Positions 8,072 through 16,893 of a stretch of 53,849 nucleotides of DNA are shown here, piece by piece (the stretch's first letter is position 1; the number at the start of each line of letters is the position of its first letter). The translations under genes were made by a program, and so were the position numbers. Under the pieces are notes generated by a model that saw only the letters and a list, made by a program, of their open reading frames with translations, had not been told where the DNA came from and did not search any database. The DNA lies in NCBI GenBank assembly GCA_028291945.1, contig JAQGNH010000350.1:1-53849 (forward strand). Direction: 5' to 3'. The stretch comes from Betaproteobacteria bacterium (GTDB taxonomy: Bacteria > Pseudomonadota > Gammaproteobacteria > Burkholderiales > SG8-41).

Positions 8072-8223
8072 TTCAGTCCTCCCGTGACATTGCCTTATCC
8101 TAACATTGGATGCGCGCACTTCGAATTCGCGGCGTGCAATCCGCTTTGTCCTAATCGCGCTTGGTTCGTCCACCTTTTTTGAGTATCCTGCGCGCGCAAC
8201 CAACCGGAGTCGAGGAGCTTCAC

Positions 8224-9213
8224 ATGCGCAATCCAGCGCACACCCCCGCCAATTCATGGACCCTTCTGTCAGCGTACGTGCTCGGCTTCGCCATCCTCAT
8301 GCTCCCTCGTGGCGCCCACACCCAGACGTATCCGGTGAAGCCCGTACGAATTATCTCGCCCTACTCGCCAGGGGGACTGGGCGATTTGGTGCCGCGCGCG
8401 GTTGCAGCAGGACTCACCGAGACGCTAGGTCAACAGGTCATCGTCGACAATCGTCCGGGTGCGAGCCAGATCATCGGAATGCAGGCTGTGGCCAGGTCTT
8501 CGCCGGATGGCTACACGCTCATCTTCGGAAGCGTGACGAGCCTCGCCATCAATCCGAGCGTGCACAAGAACCTGCCTTACGATCCGGTCAAAGATTTCGC
8601 GCCCGTGGCGCTGTGTGTCACGACGCCGCTATACCTCGTCGTCCATCCATCGATACCTGCGAAATCAGTCAAAGAGCTGCTCGCGCTCGCCAACGCACAG
8701 CCTGGCAAGCTTACATATGCATCGGGAGGCAATGGCTCGTCGAATCATCTTGCGGGCGAGTTGTTCAAGTCGCTCGCACGCATCGACCTGCTGCACGTCC
8801 CGTACAAGGGAGCCGGTCCAGCCATGGTCGACGTCATGGCGGGGCACGTTGCACTGATGTTCGGCGCTGCGGGCCTGACGGAAGCAAAAGCCGGCAAGGT
8901 GCGCGTGCTCGGCGTGACGAGCGCCAAGCGCTCTGCCACTGCGCCTGAGTTGCCCACCCTGAGCGAGGCTGGCGTGCCAGGCTACGAAGCAACAATCTGG
9001 TTTGGATTACTCGCCCCGGCTGGCACGCCTACAGCGATCGTGACCCGCCTATCCCAGGATATCGCCAAAGTGCTCATGCAAGCGCGCGTGCGGGACCAGT
9101 TCAGCACCCTCGATGTAACGCCAAGCACCCCCGACGCATTCGCAGCCCTGATCAGGCACGAAATCCCGAAGTGGCGCAAAGTCATCGACGGCGCCAGGAT
9201 CACGATGGACTGA
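8224..9213 (+). CDS. Bug/TctC-family periplasmic binding protein 1
   Basis: A 329-residue periplasmic binding protein for organic acids or related small anions. The ATG at 8224 is preferred because it starts a signal peptide (residues 1-33, ending RGAHTQ); an upstream ATG gives an unlikely N-terminus. Family marks are YPVKPVRIISPYSPGG, VIVDNRPGA, SSPDGYTL, LPYDPVKDFAPV, HVPYKGAGPAM, and PELPTLSEAGVPGYE. The ligand pocket in this fold lies between two lobes and is lined by main-chain contacts at the PGG and DNRPGA loops. No TctA or TctB membrane subunit is nearby. It lies 102 bases upstream of a NicC-like monooxygenase, which suggests, weakly, an aromatic or heterocyclic acid ligand. Confidence 0.93.
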   Translation: MRNPAHTPANSWTLLSAYVLGFAILMLPRGAHTQTYPVKPVRIISPYSPGGLGDLVPRAVAAGLTETLGQQVIVDNRPGASQIIGMQAVARSSPDGYTLIFGSVTSLAINPSVHKNLPYDPVKDFAPVALCVTTPLYLVVHPSIPAKSVKELLALANAQPGKLTYASGGNGSSNHLAGELFKSLARIDLLHVPYKGAGPAMVDVMAGHVALMFGAAGLTEAKAGKVRVLGVTSAKRSATAPELPTLSEAGVPGYEATIWFGLLAPAGTPTAIVTRLSQDIAKVLMQARVRDQFSTLDVTPSTPDAFAALIRHEIPKWRKVIDGARITMD

Positions 9214-9315
9214 AGGCTCGATGCTGGATCCGGTAACTCTAATACAAGGGGAGCGTTTGACAACAGAGTTTTGTAACCGCGCCCGGCGTACCTCGGCGTC
9301 GACGGATTACATTCA

Positions 9316-10464
9316 ATGTTAAACATTGCAATTGTCGGTGCGGGCATCGGCGGTCTCGCGATCGCGGCGCTTCTCAAACGTGCCGGCCACGAGGTACAGG
9401 TCTACGAGCAGGCGCCGCGGTTTGCACGCGTCGGTGCCGGCATCCAGATGGCTCCGAATGCCATGAAGGTGTTACGCGGACTCGGCATCGAAGACGAGCT
9501 GCGTGGCATCGCCTTTCACTCGGGGGTGGCGCTGAGCCGCGAATGGAATACCGGCGAAATCACCAGTGAGCTCGTGCTCGGACGCGCAATCGAAAACCAA
9601 TACGGTGCGCCTTATCTATTCCTGCATCGCGCTGACTTGCACGCCGCCATCTCGTCGATCGTCCCCGCAGAAATCGTGCATCTGAACAAAAAACTGATCG
9701 CTCTCGAGCAGGACAATAGCGGCGTCGTACTCGAATTCGCAAACGGGGTGCGGGCCAGGTTCGATGCAGTGATCGGAGCCGACGGCGTGCATTCGTCCGT
9801 GCGTGAAATGCTGTTCGGGCCCGAGCAGCCGCGCTTTACCGGCCGCGTCGCCTATCGAACCACTTATGCGGCATCGCGCCTGGGCTCCTCGCGAATCACG
9901 CCTGCGCGAACGAAGTGGTGGGGCCCTGACCGTCACATGGTCGTATATTACGTGACGGCCGCACGCGACGAGCTCTACTTCGTCACGAGCGTTCCGGAAA
10001 GCGCCGATTGGATGACGCCCGAATCATGGTCGGCTAAAGGCGACCTCGACGAGCTGCGCGCAGCGTACGTGGGCTTTCACCCCGAGGTGCAGGCCGTGCT
10101 AGACGCGTGCCCGGAGGTTTATAAATGGGCGCTGCTCGATCGTGACCCCCTGCCGCGCTGGTGCCAGGGACGCGTGGCGCTGATGGGCGATGCGTGTCAC
10201 CCCATGACGCCGTACATGGCTCAAGGTGCCGCCGCTGCGCTCGAAGATGCTGCGGTGTTGTCGCGCTGCCTGGAGGGGATCGATCGCAGCGGCTTGCCGC
10301 ACGCTTTTGCTCTTTACGAGCGCACGCGGAAGCCGCGAGCGTCTGCGATACAGACAAGCTCGAGCAACAACACCTGGCTGCGCGGCAACACGGACCCGGG
10401 CTGGGTTTACGGCTATGACGCGTGGACCACCCCGCTTGTCGCGCAACCGAACGGAGGGGAGTGA
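9316..10464 (+). CDS. FAD-dependent monooxygenase, NicC/salicylate hydroxylase-like
   Basis: A 382-residue class A flavin hydroxylase. The dinucleotide-binding GAGIGG sits at residues 8-13; the second FAD contacts are DG in IGADGVHSSVR and GD in LMGDACHPM. The C-terminus NNTWLRGNTDPGWVYGYD closely recalls 6-hydroxynicotinate 3-monooxygenase (NicC), which is also 382 residues. NicC performs decarboxylative hydroxylation of 6-hydroxynicotinate using NADH and oxygen. Other nic genes are absent, so the true substrate may be another hydroxy-aromatic acid. It follows a Bug protein in the same direction and is convergent with the next gene, which ends 58 bases away. The start ATG at 9316 lacks a strong RBS but matches the fold start. 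Confidence 0.87.
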   Translation: MLNIAIVGAGIGGLAIAALLKRAGHEVQVYEQAPRFARVGAGIQMAPNAMKVLRGLGIEDELRGIAFHSGVALSREWNTGEITSELVLGRAIENQYGAPYLFLHRADLHAAISSIVPAEIVHLNKKLIALEQDNSGVVLEFANGVRARFDAVIGADGVHSSVREMLFGPEQPRFTGRVAYRTTYAASRLGSSRITPARTKWWGPDRHMVVYYVTAARDELYFVTSVPESADWMTPESWSAKGDLDELRAAYVGFHPEVQAVLDACPEVYKWALLDRDPLPRWCQGRVALMGDACHPMTPYMAQGAAAALEDAAVLSRCLEGIDRSGLPHAFALYERTRKPRASAIQTSSSNNTWLRGNTDPGWVYGYDAWTTPLVAQPNGGE

Positions 10465-10522
10465 AGCGGGAATCTCCGAGTTAGAATGTTCAGTTGCCGC
10501 CGGAGGAAGTCTCGATGGATTC

Positions 10523-11518
10523 CTAGTCGATCTTCGCGCCCGACATCTTCACCACTTTTGCGTAGCGCTCGTACTCGCGACGAATCAGCATTGCGAATTG
10601 CTGTGCATTGCCCGATCCGGGTTCGGCCCCTTGCGCTTCGAGTTGGGCGCGCAGCTCGGGCGTGTTGATCACCTTCGCAAATGCGTCGCTGACGCGGGCG
10701 AGAATCGCTTTCGGCGTTTTAGCGGGCGCTAACATGCCGAACCAGGTTATCGCTTCGTAACCGGGCACCCCCGCCTCGGTAATCGTCGGCACATCGGGCA
10801 GCTGCAAAGAACGCTTGTTGCTGCCTACCCCGAGTGCACGCAAACGCTCGGCCTTTATTTGCGCGAGCACCGGCGGGATCGAATTGAACATCATGTTCAT
10901 GTGTCCGGCGATCACATCGCTTACCGCCTGCGGTGCGCCTTTGTAAGGAACGTGCGTGATGTCAATGTTTGCCATACTCTTGAAAAGTTCCATGGCGAGA
11001 TGGTTGGCGGCACCGTTTCCTGCGGAGGCGTAGTTCAGTTTTCCAGGCTGAGCTTTCGCAAGCGCGATCAGCTCTTTCAGCGTTCTTGCGGGAACCGAGG
11101 GGTGGGTGATAAGAAGGAATGGATTGCTCGCGATCAGTCCGATCGGAATGAAATCGTTGAGCGGGTCGTAGGCGATCTGCTTTTGCAGATGCGGCAGTAT
11201 CGTCAATGGACCCGGGCTGCTCACGAGCAGGGTGTATCCGTCCGCAGCGGATTTTGCGGCCACTTCGGTCCCGATCAATCCGCCCGCTCCCCCGCGATTG
11301 TCCATGACGAGCGCTTGTCCAAGTATTTTCGACATGCCCGTGGTCACCGTACGCGCCATGACGTCCGGTGTACCGCCCGCAGGCACACCCACGATGACTC
11401 GGATCGGCCGCTCTGGATAGGTCTGCGCAGCAGCAGCCACCGAGAGCGTTGCGGCTGCAAGCGTTATTGCGAATTTGATAAGCATGCTGATGGATTTACC
11501 TTTTTGAGACGCAGGCAT
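10523..11518 (-). CDS. Bug/TctC-family periplasmic binding protein 2
   Basis: A binding protein of up to 331 residues. Two starts are possible: ATG at 11518, or the inner ATG at 11485 which begins a compact signal peptide (MLIKFAITLAAATLSVAAAA). The mature protein starts QTYPERPIRVIVGVPAGG. Later landmarks are MDNRGGAGG, SAADGYTLL, IAYDPLNDFIPI, HVPYKGAPQAV, and PDVPTITEAGVPGYEA. It lies 18 bases downstream of a second Bug gene in the same direction, so the two are probably co-transcribed. They differ throughout their length, so this is an old duplication or a pairing of separate specificities. No enzyme gene is in the same transcription unit. Confidence 0.92.
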   Translation of the reverse strand: MPASQKGKSISMLIKFAITLAAATLSVAAAAQTYPERPIRVIVGVPAGGTPDVMARTVTTGMSKILGQALVMDNRGGAGGLIGTEVAAKSAADGYTLLVSSPGPLTILPHLQKQIAYDPLNDFIPIGLIASNPFLLITHPSVPARTLKELIALAKAQPGKLNYASAGNGAANHLAMELFKSMANIDITHVPYKGAPQAVSDVIAGHMNMMFNSIPPVLAQIKAERLRALGVGSNKRSLQLPDVPTITEAGVPGYEAITWFGMLAPAKTPKAILARVSDAFAKVINTPELRAQLEAQGAEPGSGNAQQFAMLIRREYERYAKVVKMSGAKID

Positions 11519-11536
11519 ACGGCACTAACGCGCTAT

Positions 11537-12556
11537 TTACTGCGGCGGCAGCTTCGCTGCGGTAATAACCTTCCGCCACTTGGCGATGTCATCGCGCAGA
11601 TAAGCCGCAAACTCCTGCGGCGTGCTGCCGGAAGGTTCGAGACTGAGCGCGTGGTAACGCTCGCGCACTTCGCTCGTGCCCAACGCTTTCACGATTGCAG
11701 CCTGCAGTCTGTTAATTGTCGCGGCGGGCGTGCCTGCAGGTGCAAGGATGCCATAAAGCGTATCGACTTCGACACCCCGGTAACCTGCTTCTGCAAATGT
11801 GGGGACGTCCGGCAGCGAGGCCGCCCTCTTCGGGCTGGCGACCGCGAGCGCGCGCACTTTGCCGCTTCTGATCTGACCGATGGCGCCGGGTGCGGATATG
11901 AACATGCAGTCCACGTGGCCACCTATAACGTCCGTCAGCGCAAGCGCTGCTCCTTTGTATGGCACGTGCACCATGTCGATGTTCGCCGTAAGCTTTAGAA
12001 GCTCCCCACCCAGATGCAAAGACCCTCCACTGCCCGACGAGCCGTACGTGAGCTTGCCGGCGCGCGATTTTGCCAGAGCGACAAACTCCTTCACGGTGCG
12101 TGCGGGCACTGTGGGATTGGTGAGGAACACGATGTCGCTCACGGCAATCGAGCTTACCGGCGCGAAGTCGCGCACCGGATCGAACGGGAGTTTTGCGTAC
12201 GCGCTCGCGTTGATCGTAAAGGATGAGGAGATGACCAGCAGGGCATAACCATCCGGAGGCGCTTTTGCGACGTACTCGGTCCCGATGATGCCATTCGCGC
12301 CGGCGCGGTAATCGATTACGAACGGCTGCCCGAGTATCTCCTGCAGCTTCTGTGCGATCGGACGCACTGAGAGATCGTTCGGCCCGCCGGGCGCGAAAGA
12401 CACAATGATACGCACGGGTTTGGATGGGTATTCCTGCGCCGAAATTTCAACCGACGCGATCGCTAACGATAGAAACGCCAACCCGCAAAGACACCGCAGT
12501 ACCATTCTCGCGATGAAAGCGCTGATTATTCGGCTTGCTTCCAAGCTAATGATCAC
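11537..12556 (-). CDS. Bug/TctC-family periplasmic binding protein 3
   Basis: A binding protein of 339 residues from the ATG at 12556, or 322 from an ATG at 12505. Either gives a signal peptide ending SVEISAQ. The mature chain begins EYPSKPVRIIVSFAPGG. The DNRPGA loop of its relatives is IDYRAGANG here, a change at a position that contacts the ligand, so its specificity probably differs from protein 2. It also has PPDGYALL, LPFDPVRDFAPV and HVPYKGAALAL. It is first in a two-gene unit with protein 2. The double-hotdog MaoC gene lies upstream in the same direction, 95 bases away, and might belong to the same unit. Confidence 0.92.
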   Translation of the reverse strand: MIISLEASRIISAFIARMVLRCLCGLAFLSLAIASVEISAQEYPSKPVRIIVSFAPGGPNDLSVRPIAQKLQEILGQPFVIDYRAGANGIIGTEYVAKAPPDGYALLVISSSFTINASAYAKLPFDPVRDFAPVSSIAVSDIVFLTNPTVPARTVKEFVALAKSRAGKLTYGSSGSGGSLHLGGELLKLTANIDMVHVPYKGAALALTDVIGGHVDCMFISAPGAIGQIRSGKVRALAVASPKRAASLPDVPTFAEAGYRGVEVDTLYGILAPAGTPAATINRLQAAIVKALGTSEVRERYHALSLEPSGSTPQEFAAYLRDDIAKWRKVITAAKLPPQ

Positions 12557-12651
12557 CTATCTGCCCTGCCGCCGACAGCACTTGTCTCTACGCGTCCGCA
12601 TAGACTCCCATCACACAGTGTTTCGACTAATGGGATCATCACAATAGATGA

Positions 12652-13523
12652 TTACCGCGCAACGACTTCCGCGCGACCGTTATTCAGCACAACCTTACCG
12701 CGTTCGACGGTGGTGCACCGAAACGACACCGCATTGCCTTGCCGCCACATCTCGGTCCGCAGCGTTTCGCCCGGGTACACCGGCGCTGAAAAACGCACCT
12801 CCATACTTTTCAATCGCGGGGGATCGTAATCGCAACACGTTTTCAGAATGGCATGGCCCGCGATCCCAAGTGTGCGCAGGCCGTGCAGAATCGGACGCGG
12901 GAAGCGGACTTTTCGAGCATGCTCAGGATCGGCGTGCAGCGGGTTGTAATCTCCGCTCAGGCTGTAGACCAGCGCCGCCTGGGGAAGACTCGGTAAATCG
13001 CAGACCCACTCAGCCGCCGTCTCGGGTATTACATGCGGCGTGCGCACCGGCCCCGTCGGCCCGCCGAAACCACCGTCGCCGCGACAGAAGCTCGTTTGCT
13101 CCAGCGTGCACACGAGATCGCCTGTTTTCTTTTCATACACTTTGCGCGCCGTGGTTATCAGCACGCCTTTGTCGGCGCCTTTGTCGACCACGCGGGCGAG
13201 GTGCGGTACCCCCCGACGAGCTCGCCTTCGATTGGCAGCGGCTTATGGATTGCGAGTGTTTGTTCGCCATGCACGCTTTTCGAGGCAAACCCAGTGCCGC
13301 TTTTTCTGATCCACGCATGCGGCGCGGCCAGCACCACGGCCATGCTCGGCAATGCGAGCAGGTCTTTCTCATAGACGAAACGCAACTGGCGTTCGTCTAC
13401 GGGATCTCCACCGAGCCCAACCCCAAGCGCGTACAGCATGGTGTCGCGTTTGGAGAGCGTGTGCTCGACTTCAGGAATCTTGTACTGCAGCAGGCGCTCG
13501 TAACTCGCGCGATCAACAGACAT
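12652..13523 (-). pseudogene. Double-hotdog MaoC-type enoyl-CoA hydratase, frameshifted
   Basis: Two overlapping frames together make one MaoC-like hydratase of about 290 residues. The N-terminal frame (from ATG at 13523, with AAAGGA upstream) holds the first hotdog: YKIPEVEHTLSKRDTMLYALGVG and the segment to KPLPIEGELVGG. The C-terminal frame continues with ARVVDKGADKG and holds the second hotdog with hydratase motif GDYNPLHADPEHA, whose Asp and His are catalytic. The switch occurs at a run of six C on the plus strand (13209-13214); seven, or four, would restore the frame. Related proteins hydrate 2-enoyl-CoA in fatty acid or sterol side-chain oxidation. The homopolymer makes a sequencing error or slippage plausible, so the gene may be intact in the organism. 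Confidence 0.85.
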
Positions 13524-13682
13524 CGCTTTTCCTTTAACGGGGACGGGTGACGATCACCGTTATCGTTTTGGATGCCGTAGTATACCTTCGACACTGCTCG
13601 GCTCGTGCTAGAGAGCCGGTTGAGCGGAAATCGGCTATGCTCAGCGCCTGCGTAAGCAAATCGTCAAGAGGAGGTGAGGGTC

Positions 13683-14438
13683 ATGTCGAATACCAGCACG
13701 CAGGAGCTTGCCGGGAAAGTAGCGCTCGTTACAGGTGCAGCCAAAAACATTGGGCGCTCGATTGCGCTGGAGCTCGCAGCCGCAGGCGCGGCCATCGCGG
13801 TCAACACGCGCGCATCGGTCGATGACGGCGAGCGTGTGGTGCAGGAGATCCGCAGTGCAGGCGGACAGGCCGAGCTTTATGCCGCCGATATCGCTGACGC
13901 GAACGCGTGCAAATCCATGGTCGCGAACGTGCTGAAGCGGTTCGGGCGCGTGGACATTCTCGTCCTCAATGCATCGGTGCGTACGGAAAAGCCTTTTCTT
14001 GAGCTCACGTACGATGAGTGGCGTACGCCGCTCTCGATCACACTCGACGGCGCGTTCTATCTCGCTCAAGGCTGCGTCCCGTCGATGTTGCAAAATGGCG
14101 GCGGAAGCATCGTTACGCTCGGCGGCATGCAATCGCTGTCGGGGGCGAAGAAACGCATACACGGCTCCGTCGCAAAGCACGGCCTCGTCGGATTCACGCG
14201 AGGAATTGCACGCGAGTTCGCAGACCAAGGCATTCGGGCGAACTGTATCGCCCCCGGACAAATGGACACCACGCGCGCAGCGGGACGTTCAGTGCGTACC
14301 GCAGAAGATCTGATCCCGATGAAACGCAAAGGCGCGCCGGAAGAAATCGCGACCACGGTTCGTTTTCTGTGCGGTCCGGCCGCGAGCTACATCACCGGCC
14401 AGACGTTCCACGTAAACGGCGGCCAGATGATGTTCTGA
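13683..14438 (+). CDS. SDR-family oxidoreductase lacking catalytic Ser and Tyr
   Basis: A 251-residue short-chain dehydrogenase fold. A very strong AGGAGGTGA (13668-13676) sets the start at ATG 13683. The cofactor motif is TGAAKNIG and the NNAG-like motif is LNASVR. Around the active site the frame reads [17 protein letters not shown], then [10 protein letters not shown]. The Lys of YxxxK is present, but its Tyr is Gly and the usual Ser, thirteen residues earlier, is also Gly. The C-terminus is typical of FabG-like enzymes ([23 protein letters not shown]). Related AKHG-type SDRs exist, and may use another mechanism or only bind cofactor. It is divergent from the MaoC gene, 159 bases away. Confidence 0.9.
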   Translation: MSNTSTQELAGKVALVTGAAKNIGRSIALELAAAGAAIAVNTRASVDDGERVVQEIRSAGGQAELYAADIADANACKSMVANVLKRFGRVDILVLNASVRTEKPFLELTYDEWRTPLSITLDGAFYLAQGCVPSMLQNGGGSIVTLGGMQSLSGAKKRIHGSVAKHGLVGFTRGIAREFADQGIRANCIAPGQMDTTRAAGRSVRTAEDLIPMKRKGAPEEIATTVRFLCGPAASYITGQTFHVNGGQMMF

Positions 14439-14520
14439 TCCTGCATTCGCGATGAAGAGGCGGTAAAACACACAGAGGCGGATGTGCCGCGCCAGTCCAT
14501 CGCGTGCGGCTAAGATCTCC

Positions 14521-14760
14521 CGATTGAGCTCGATCTCGATAGCGGATACGCGCCACGGCGTCTCGCTTGGCTTTCTGATCTTTGCTCTGACAGCAGGGCA
14601 CACGGTCGGCTCGATGGCGATGCTTGTCATGCCGGCCACACGCAGCTATACGATTGGGTTCGCTTCGCTGTCAGTGCCGACCGCCGCTGCGCTCTATTTG
14701 CTTGCAGGCATGAATCCACGCGAGGCGCCGGCACAGGCGCTCGCACGCGCCAGAGCGATC
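14521..14760 (+). pseudogene. Possible remnant of a membrane transporter
   Basis: This stretch between the SDR and the amidohydrolase reads, in one frame, GVSLGFLIFALTAGHTVGSM, then an Ala/Met-rich turn and a second hydrophobic run YTIGFASLSVPTAAALYLLA followed by a charged tail. The pattern looks like the last one or two membrane helices of an MFS transporter. There is no credible start codon or RBS, and the frame runs into the opposite gene. A chance hydrophobic frame is a real alternative. Confidence 0.3.
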
Positions 14761-14764
14761 GATG

Positions 14765-15610
14765 CTATTCCAGACGCGGATGCGCCCAGCCCAGCCACTC
14801 ACATAAACCGCGTCCCATGATCCAGTTTTTGTCCGCCGCGGAAAGCCACGGCATTTCCTCCGTGAACATCGTCACTGCTTCGCGGTAGGTGCCCGGCTTC
14901 AGTTTCGTGAGATCAGTGCCCCAAAACACGCGCCTGGGGCCAAAAGCATCGATCACTTTCTTCAGTGCGCCATGCGCGGCGTGATGTGGATAGGGATCGG
15001 TCGTGTAATGCGAAAGCGAAGTCGCCTTAACTGCAACGTTCGGTGTGCTGGCAAGCTTAACGAGATCGTCAAAATGGGCGAAAGCCTCACCGTCTTTCTT
15101 GCCCTTGGGAATGCTCATGTGATCGAGCGTAAGCCGCAGCCCCGGATGCTCTTCCGCGACCTTGCGGATCGCGGGCAGCAGACGTGGAGGAACGAGCACC
15201 ATGAGCGGCACGCCGTGCTTTTCTGCTTCACTCCACAGCCAATCGAGATGCCCCTCGGTCAGGAGAGGCTCCATCTGCGCGGTGTGAAACGTGAAGCGCA
15301 GGCCCAGCATACCGGGCTGCTTGCGCCATCTTGACACCATCGACCTCGATTCCGAGGTAGTCGGGTCGAGGCGCCCCATCACAGCGAAACGAGTCGGGTG
15401 AAGGCGTGCGGCTTCCAATCCGAGGTCGTTGCGGTCGCCCTCCCATCCGGGCGGAACGATGATCACAGCATCGACGCCTGCCGCGTTCATTTCCTTGAGA
15501 AGGTCATCGGCACCGAAAGGTTCGGGCCGATGCGGTGCATGCCGAGCGGGCCACGGCCGCTGAGGCGTGCTCGCGGCCCAGATGTGCACTTGAGAATCGA
15601 CGATCAGCAT
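14765..15610 (-). CDS. Amidohydrolase-family metal-dependent hydrolase, LigI-like
   Basis: A 281-residue TIM-barrel protein of the amidohydrolase 2 family, which includes 2-pyrone-4,6-dicarboxylate lactonase (LigI) and several decarboxylases. The ATG at 15610 begins MLIVDSQVHIWAAS; only the second position of the usual HxH pair is His (Q-V-H), as in LigI-type members. Later marks are VIIVPPGWEGDRND, LTLDHMSIPKG and FWGTDLTKLKPGTY, where the last Asp is the conserved active-site base. The frame is open further upstream through a repeat element but that extension is not protein-like. It follows an Ldh2-type gene with a repeat-filled gap, and a shared role in breakdown of an aromatic-derived acid is possible. 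Confidence 0.87.
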   Translation of the reverse strand: MLIVDSQVHIWAASTPQRPWPARHAPHRPEPFGADDLLKEMNAAGVDAVIIVPPGWEGDRNDLGLEAARLHPTRFAVMGRLDPTTSESRSMVSRWRKQPGMLGLRFTFHTAQMEPLLTEGHLDWLWSEAEKHGVPLMVLVPPRLLPAIRKVAEEHPGLRLTLDHMSIPKGKKDGEAFAHFDDLVKLASTPNVAVKATSLSHYTTDPYPHHAAHGALKKVIDAFGPRRVFWGTDLTKLKPGTYREAVTMFTEEMPWLSAADKNWIMGRGLCEWLGWAHPRLE

Positions 15611-15658
15611 GCTCGCCCCTGTCTGCTGGATATGCGCTAAGAACACACAAAAACGCTT

Positions 15659-15845
15659 TACCACAAAGGACACGAAGGGCACAAAGGAAAGCAAAAACAT
15701 AAACCAAGACCACGCCTGTGCTCACGACAATTGGCGACCACGACGATGCAGGAAGCAGCCCCGTGACCCGCTTCCGGAACACGCATGAACGAGCAGCGGT
15801 TCGCTGCCGTGATCTCCTTTGTGTCCTCGTGTCCCTCGTGGTGAA
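15659..15845. repeat. Intergenic inverted repeat, ACAAAGGACACGAAGG type (copy A)
   Basis: The left arm (15659-15690) reads ACCACAAAGGACACGAAGG and on; the right arm (about 15811-15845) is its imperfect inverse, with CTCCTTTGTGTCCTCGTG. Each arm is made of short AAAGGACAC-like units. About 120 unrelated bases separate the arms. The element fills the gap between the stop of the Ldh2-type gene (15851) and the start of the amidohydrolase (15610), both on the minus strand. A second copy lies at 31775-31931. Confidence 0.85.
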
Positions 15846-15850
15846 TGCTG

Positions 15851-16870
15851 TTAGAGCGCTTTAAGTGAATCAACGACCGTGCGCTCGAGCACGATCCCTT
15901 CCTTCCGCCGCCGCTCGCGCTCACGATACGCGCGCTCGGACGGTATGCGTATCTCGTCGACCCCCGGCTGACGCGGGGTATCCTTGATTTTGGCGACGAG
16001 CTCCGCCATCTGCTGCTCGAAGTCGCCGCCGGGAAGCATGATCTTGGGATCGACAACCCAGAACAGAAAACCGTAGTCCTGCACCTGCCCTCGCGCGAGC
16101 GCCGCACCCGCAAGGAGCCCCAGCGCTTGTACAGCAAAAGCTAAACCATAACCCTTGTAGCCGCCGAAGGTTGCAACCCCACCGCGCAGCGTTGCCGCGG
16201 CGTCGGTCGTCGGTCTTCCGCGCTCGTCGAAACCGATCCCCTCGGGCAGAGCTTGTCCGAGGTGCGCGTGCAGCATGATGTCGCCCCACATGAGCGCAGC
16301 AGTGCCCATATCGAAAATGACCGGCCCCTTCGCCGATGGGAATCCGAAGCACAACGGGTTGGTGCCGAGCGCCGGACGCGCCGCACCGGGAGGAACAGCG
16401 CGAGGCTTGGCGCTCGCGATATGCAGGCACACGAAACCTTCCTGCACGACTTTCTCGGCGAAGTAGGCGTTACGTCCGCTGTAGTAGCTGTTGTACGCGC
16501 CGACTGACGCCATACCGTGCTCACGGGCTTTCCTGATAGCGACTTCGGCCGCACGGTAAGCCACGATGTAACCCACGTTGTTGCCCCCGTCCATTAGTGC
16601 GGACAGCGGAGTTTCGTGCACGATCTTCACCGGTGCGCGCCCCGCAGTCGTCTTCTCATCACCTGCAATCGCGAGTATGCGCGGCAAGCCCGCGAACTTG
16701 TACCCACACAAGGCGTTGTCGATCAGCTGATCGACGATGATGCGTGCATCCTCACCGCTATAGCCCACGCGCTGCAGCGCGCGCGCGCCGATTTCCACTG
16801 CCTCAGCGACGCTCAGGCGCAGGGTATCGGGCGTGTCGGCGTCAATTAAATCTGCGGAGTTTTCCGCCAT
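15851..16870 (-). CDS. Ldh2/malate-type NAD(P)-dependent dehydrogenase
   Basis: A 339-residue member of the malate/L-lactate/ureidoglycolate/delta-piperideine-2-carboxylate dehydrogenase family, which reduces or oxidises 2-keto acids and cyclic imines. Family marks are ARIIVDQLIDNALCGYKFAG, NNVGYIVAYRA, GAYNSYYSGRNAYFAEKV, LGTNPLCFGFPS, VIFDMGTAALMWGDI and GVATFGGYKGYGLAF. The tail is unusually charged (RAYRERERRRKEGI). The ATG at 16870 has AAAGGTAG upstream. A Bug gene lies 23 bases upstream in the same direction, so transport and dehydrogenase are likely one transcription unit, as often seen for this pairing. The exact 2-keto acid is not predictable. Confidence 0.9.
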   Translation of the reverse strand: MAENSADLIDADTPDTLRLSVAEAVEIGARALQRVGYSGEDARIIVDQLIDNALCGYKFAGLPRILAIAGDEKTTAGRAPVKIVHETPLSALMDGGNNVGYIVAYRAAEVAIRKAREHGMASVGAYNSYYSGRNAYFAEKVVQEGFVCLHIASAKPRAVPPGAARPALGTNPLCFGFPSAKGPVIFDMGTAALMWGDIMLHAHLGQALPEGIGFDERGRPTTDAAATLRGGVATFGGYKGYGLAFAVQALGLLAGAALARGQVQDYGFLFWVVDPKIMLPGGDFEQQMAELVAKIKDTPRQPGVDEIRIPSERAYRERERRRKEGIVLERTVVDSLKAL

Positions 16871-16893
16871 GATGTTGCTCTACCTTTCTGGAG

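Noticed and set aside
10859-11998. A long open frame on the plus strand, opposite two Bug genes
   Set aside because: It runs antisense to two well-supported Bug genes and its protein is rich in Arg, His and Cys, which is typical of a mirror frame in GC-rich DNA.
15659-15845. An insertion sequence with terminal inverted repeats
   Set aside because: The space between the arms is only about 120 bases and encodes nothing, and no target-site duplication is evident.
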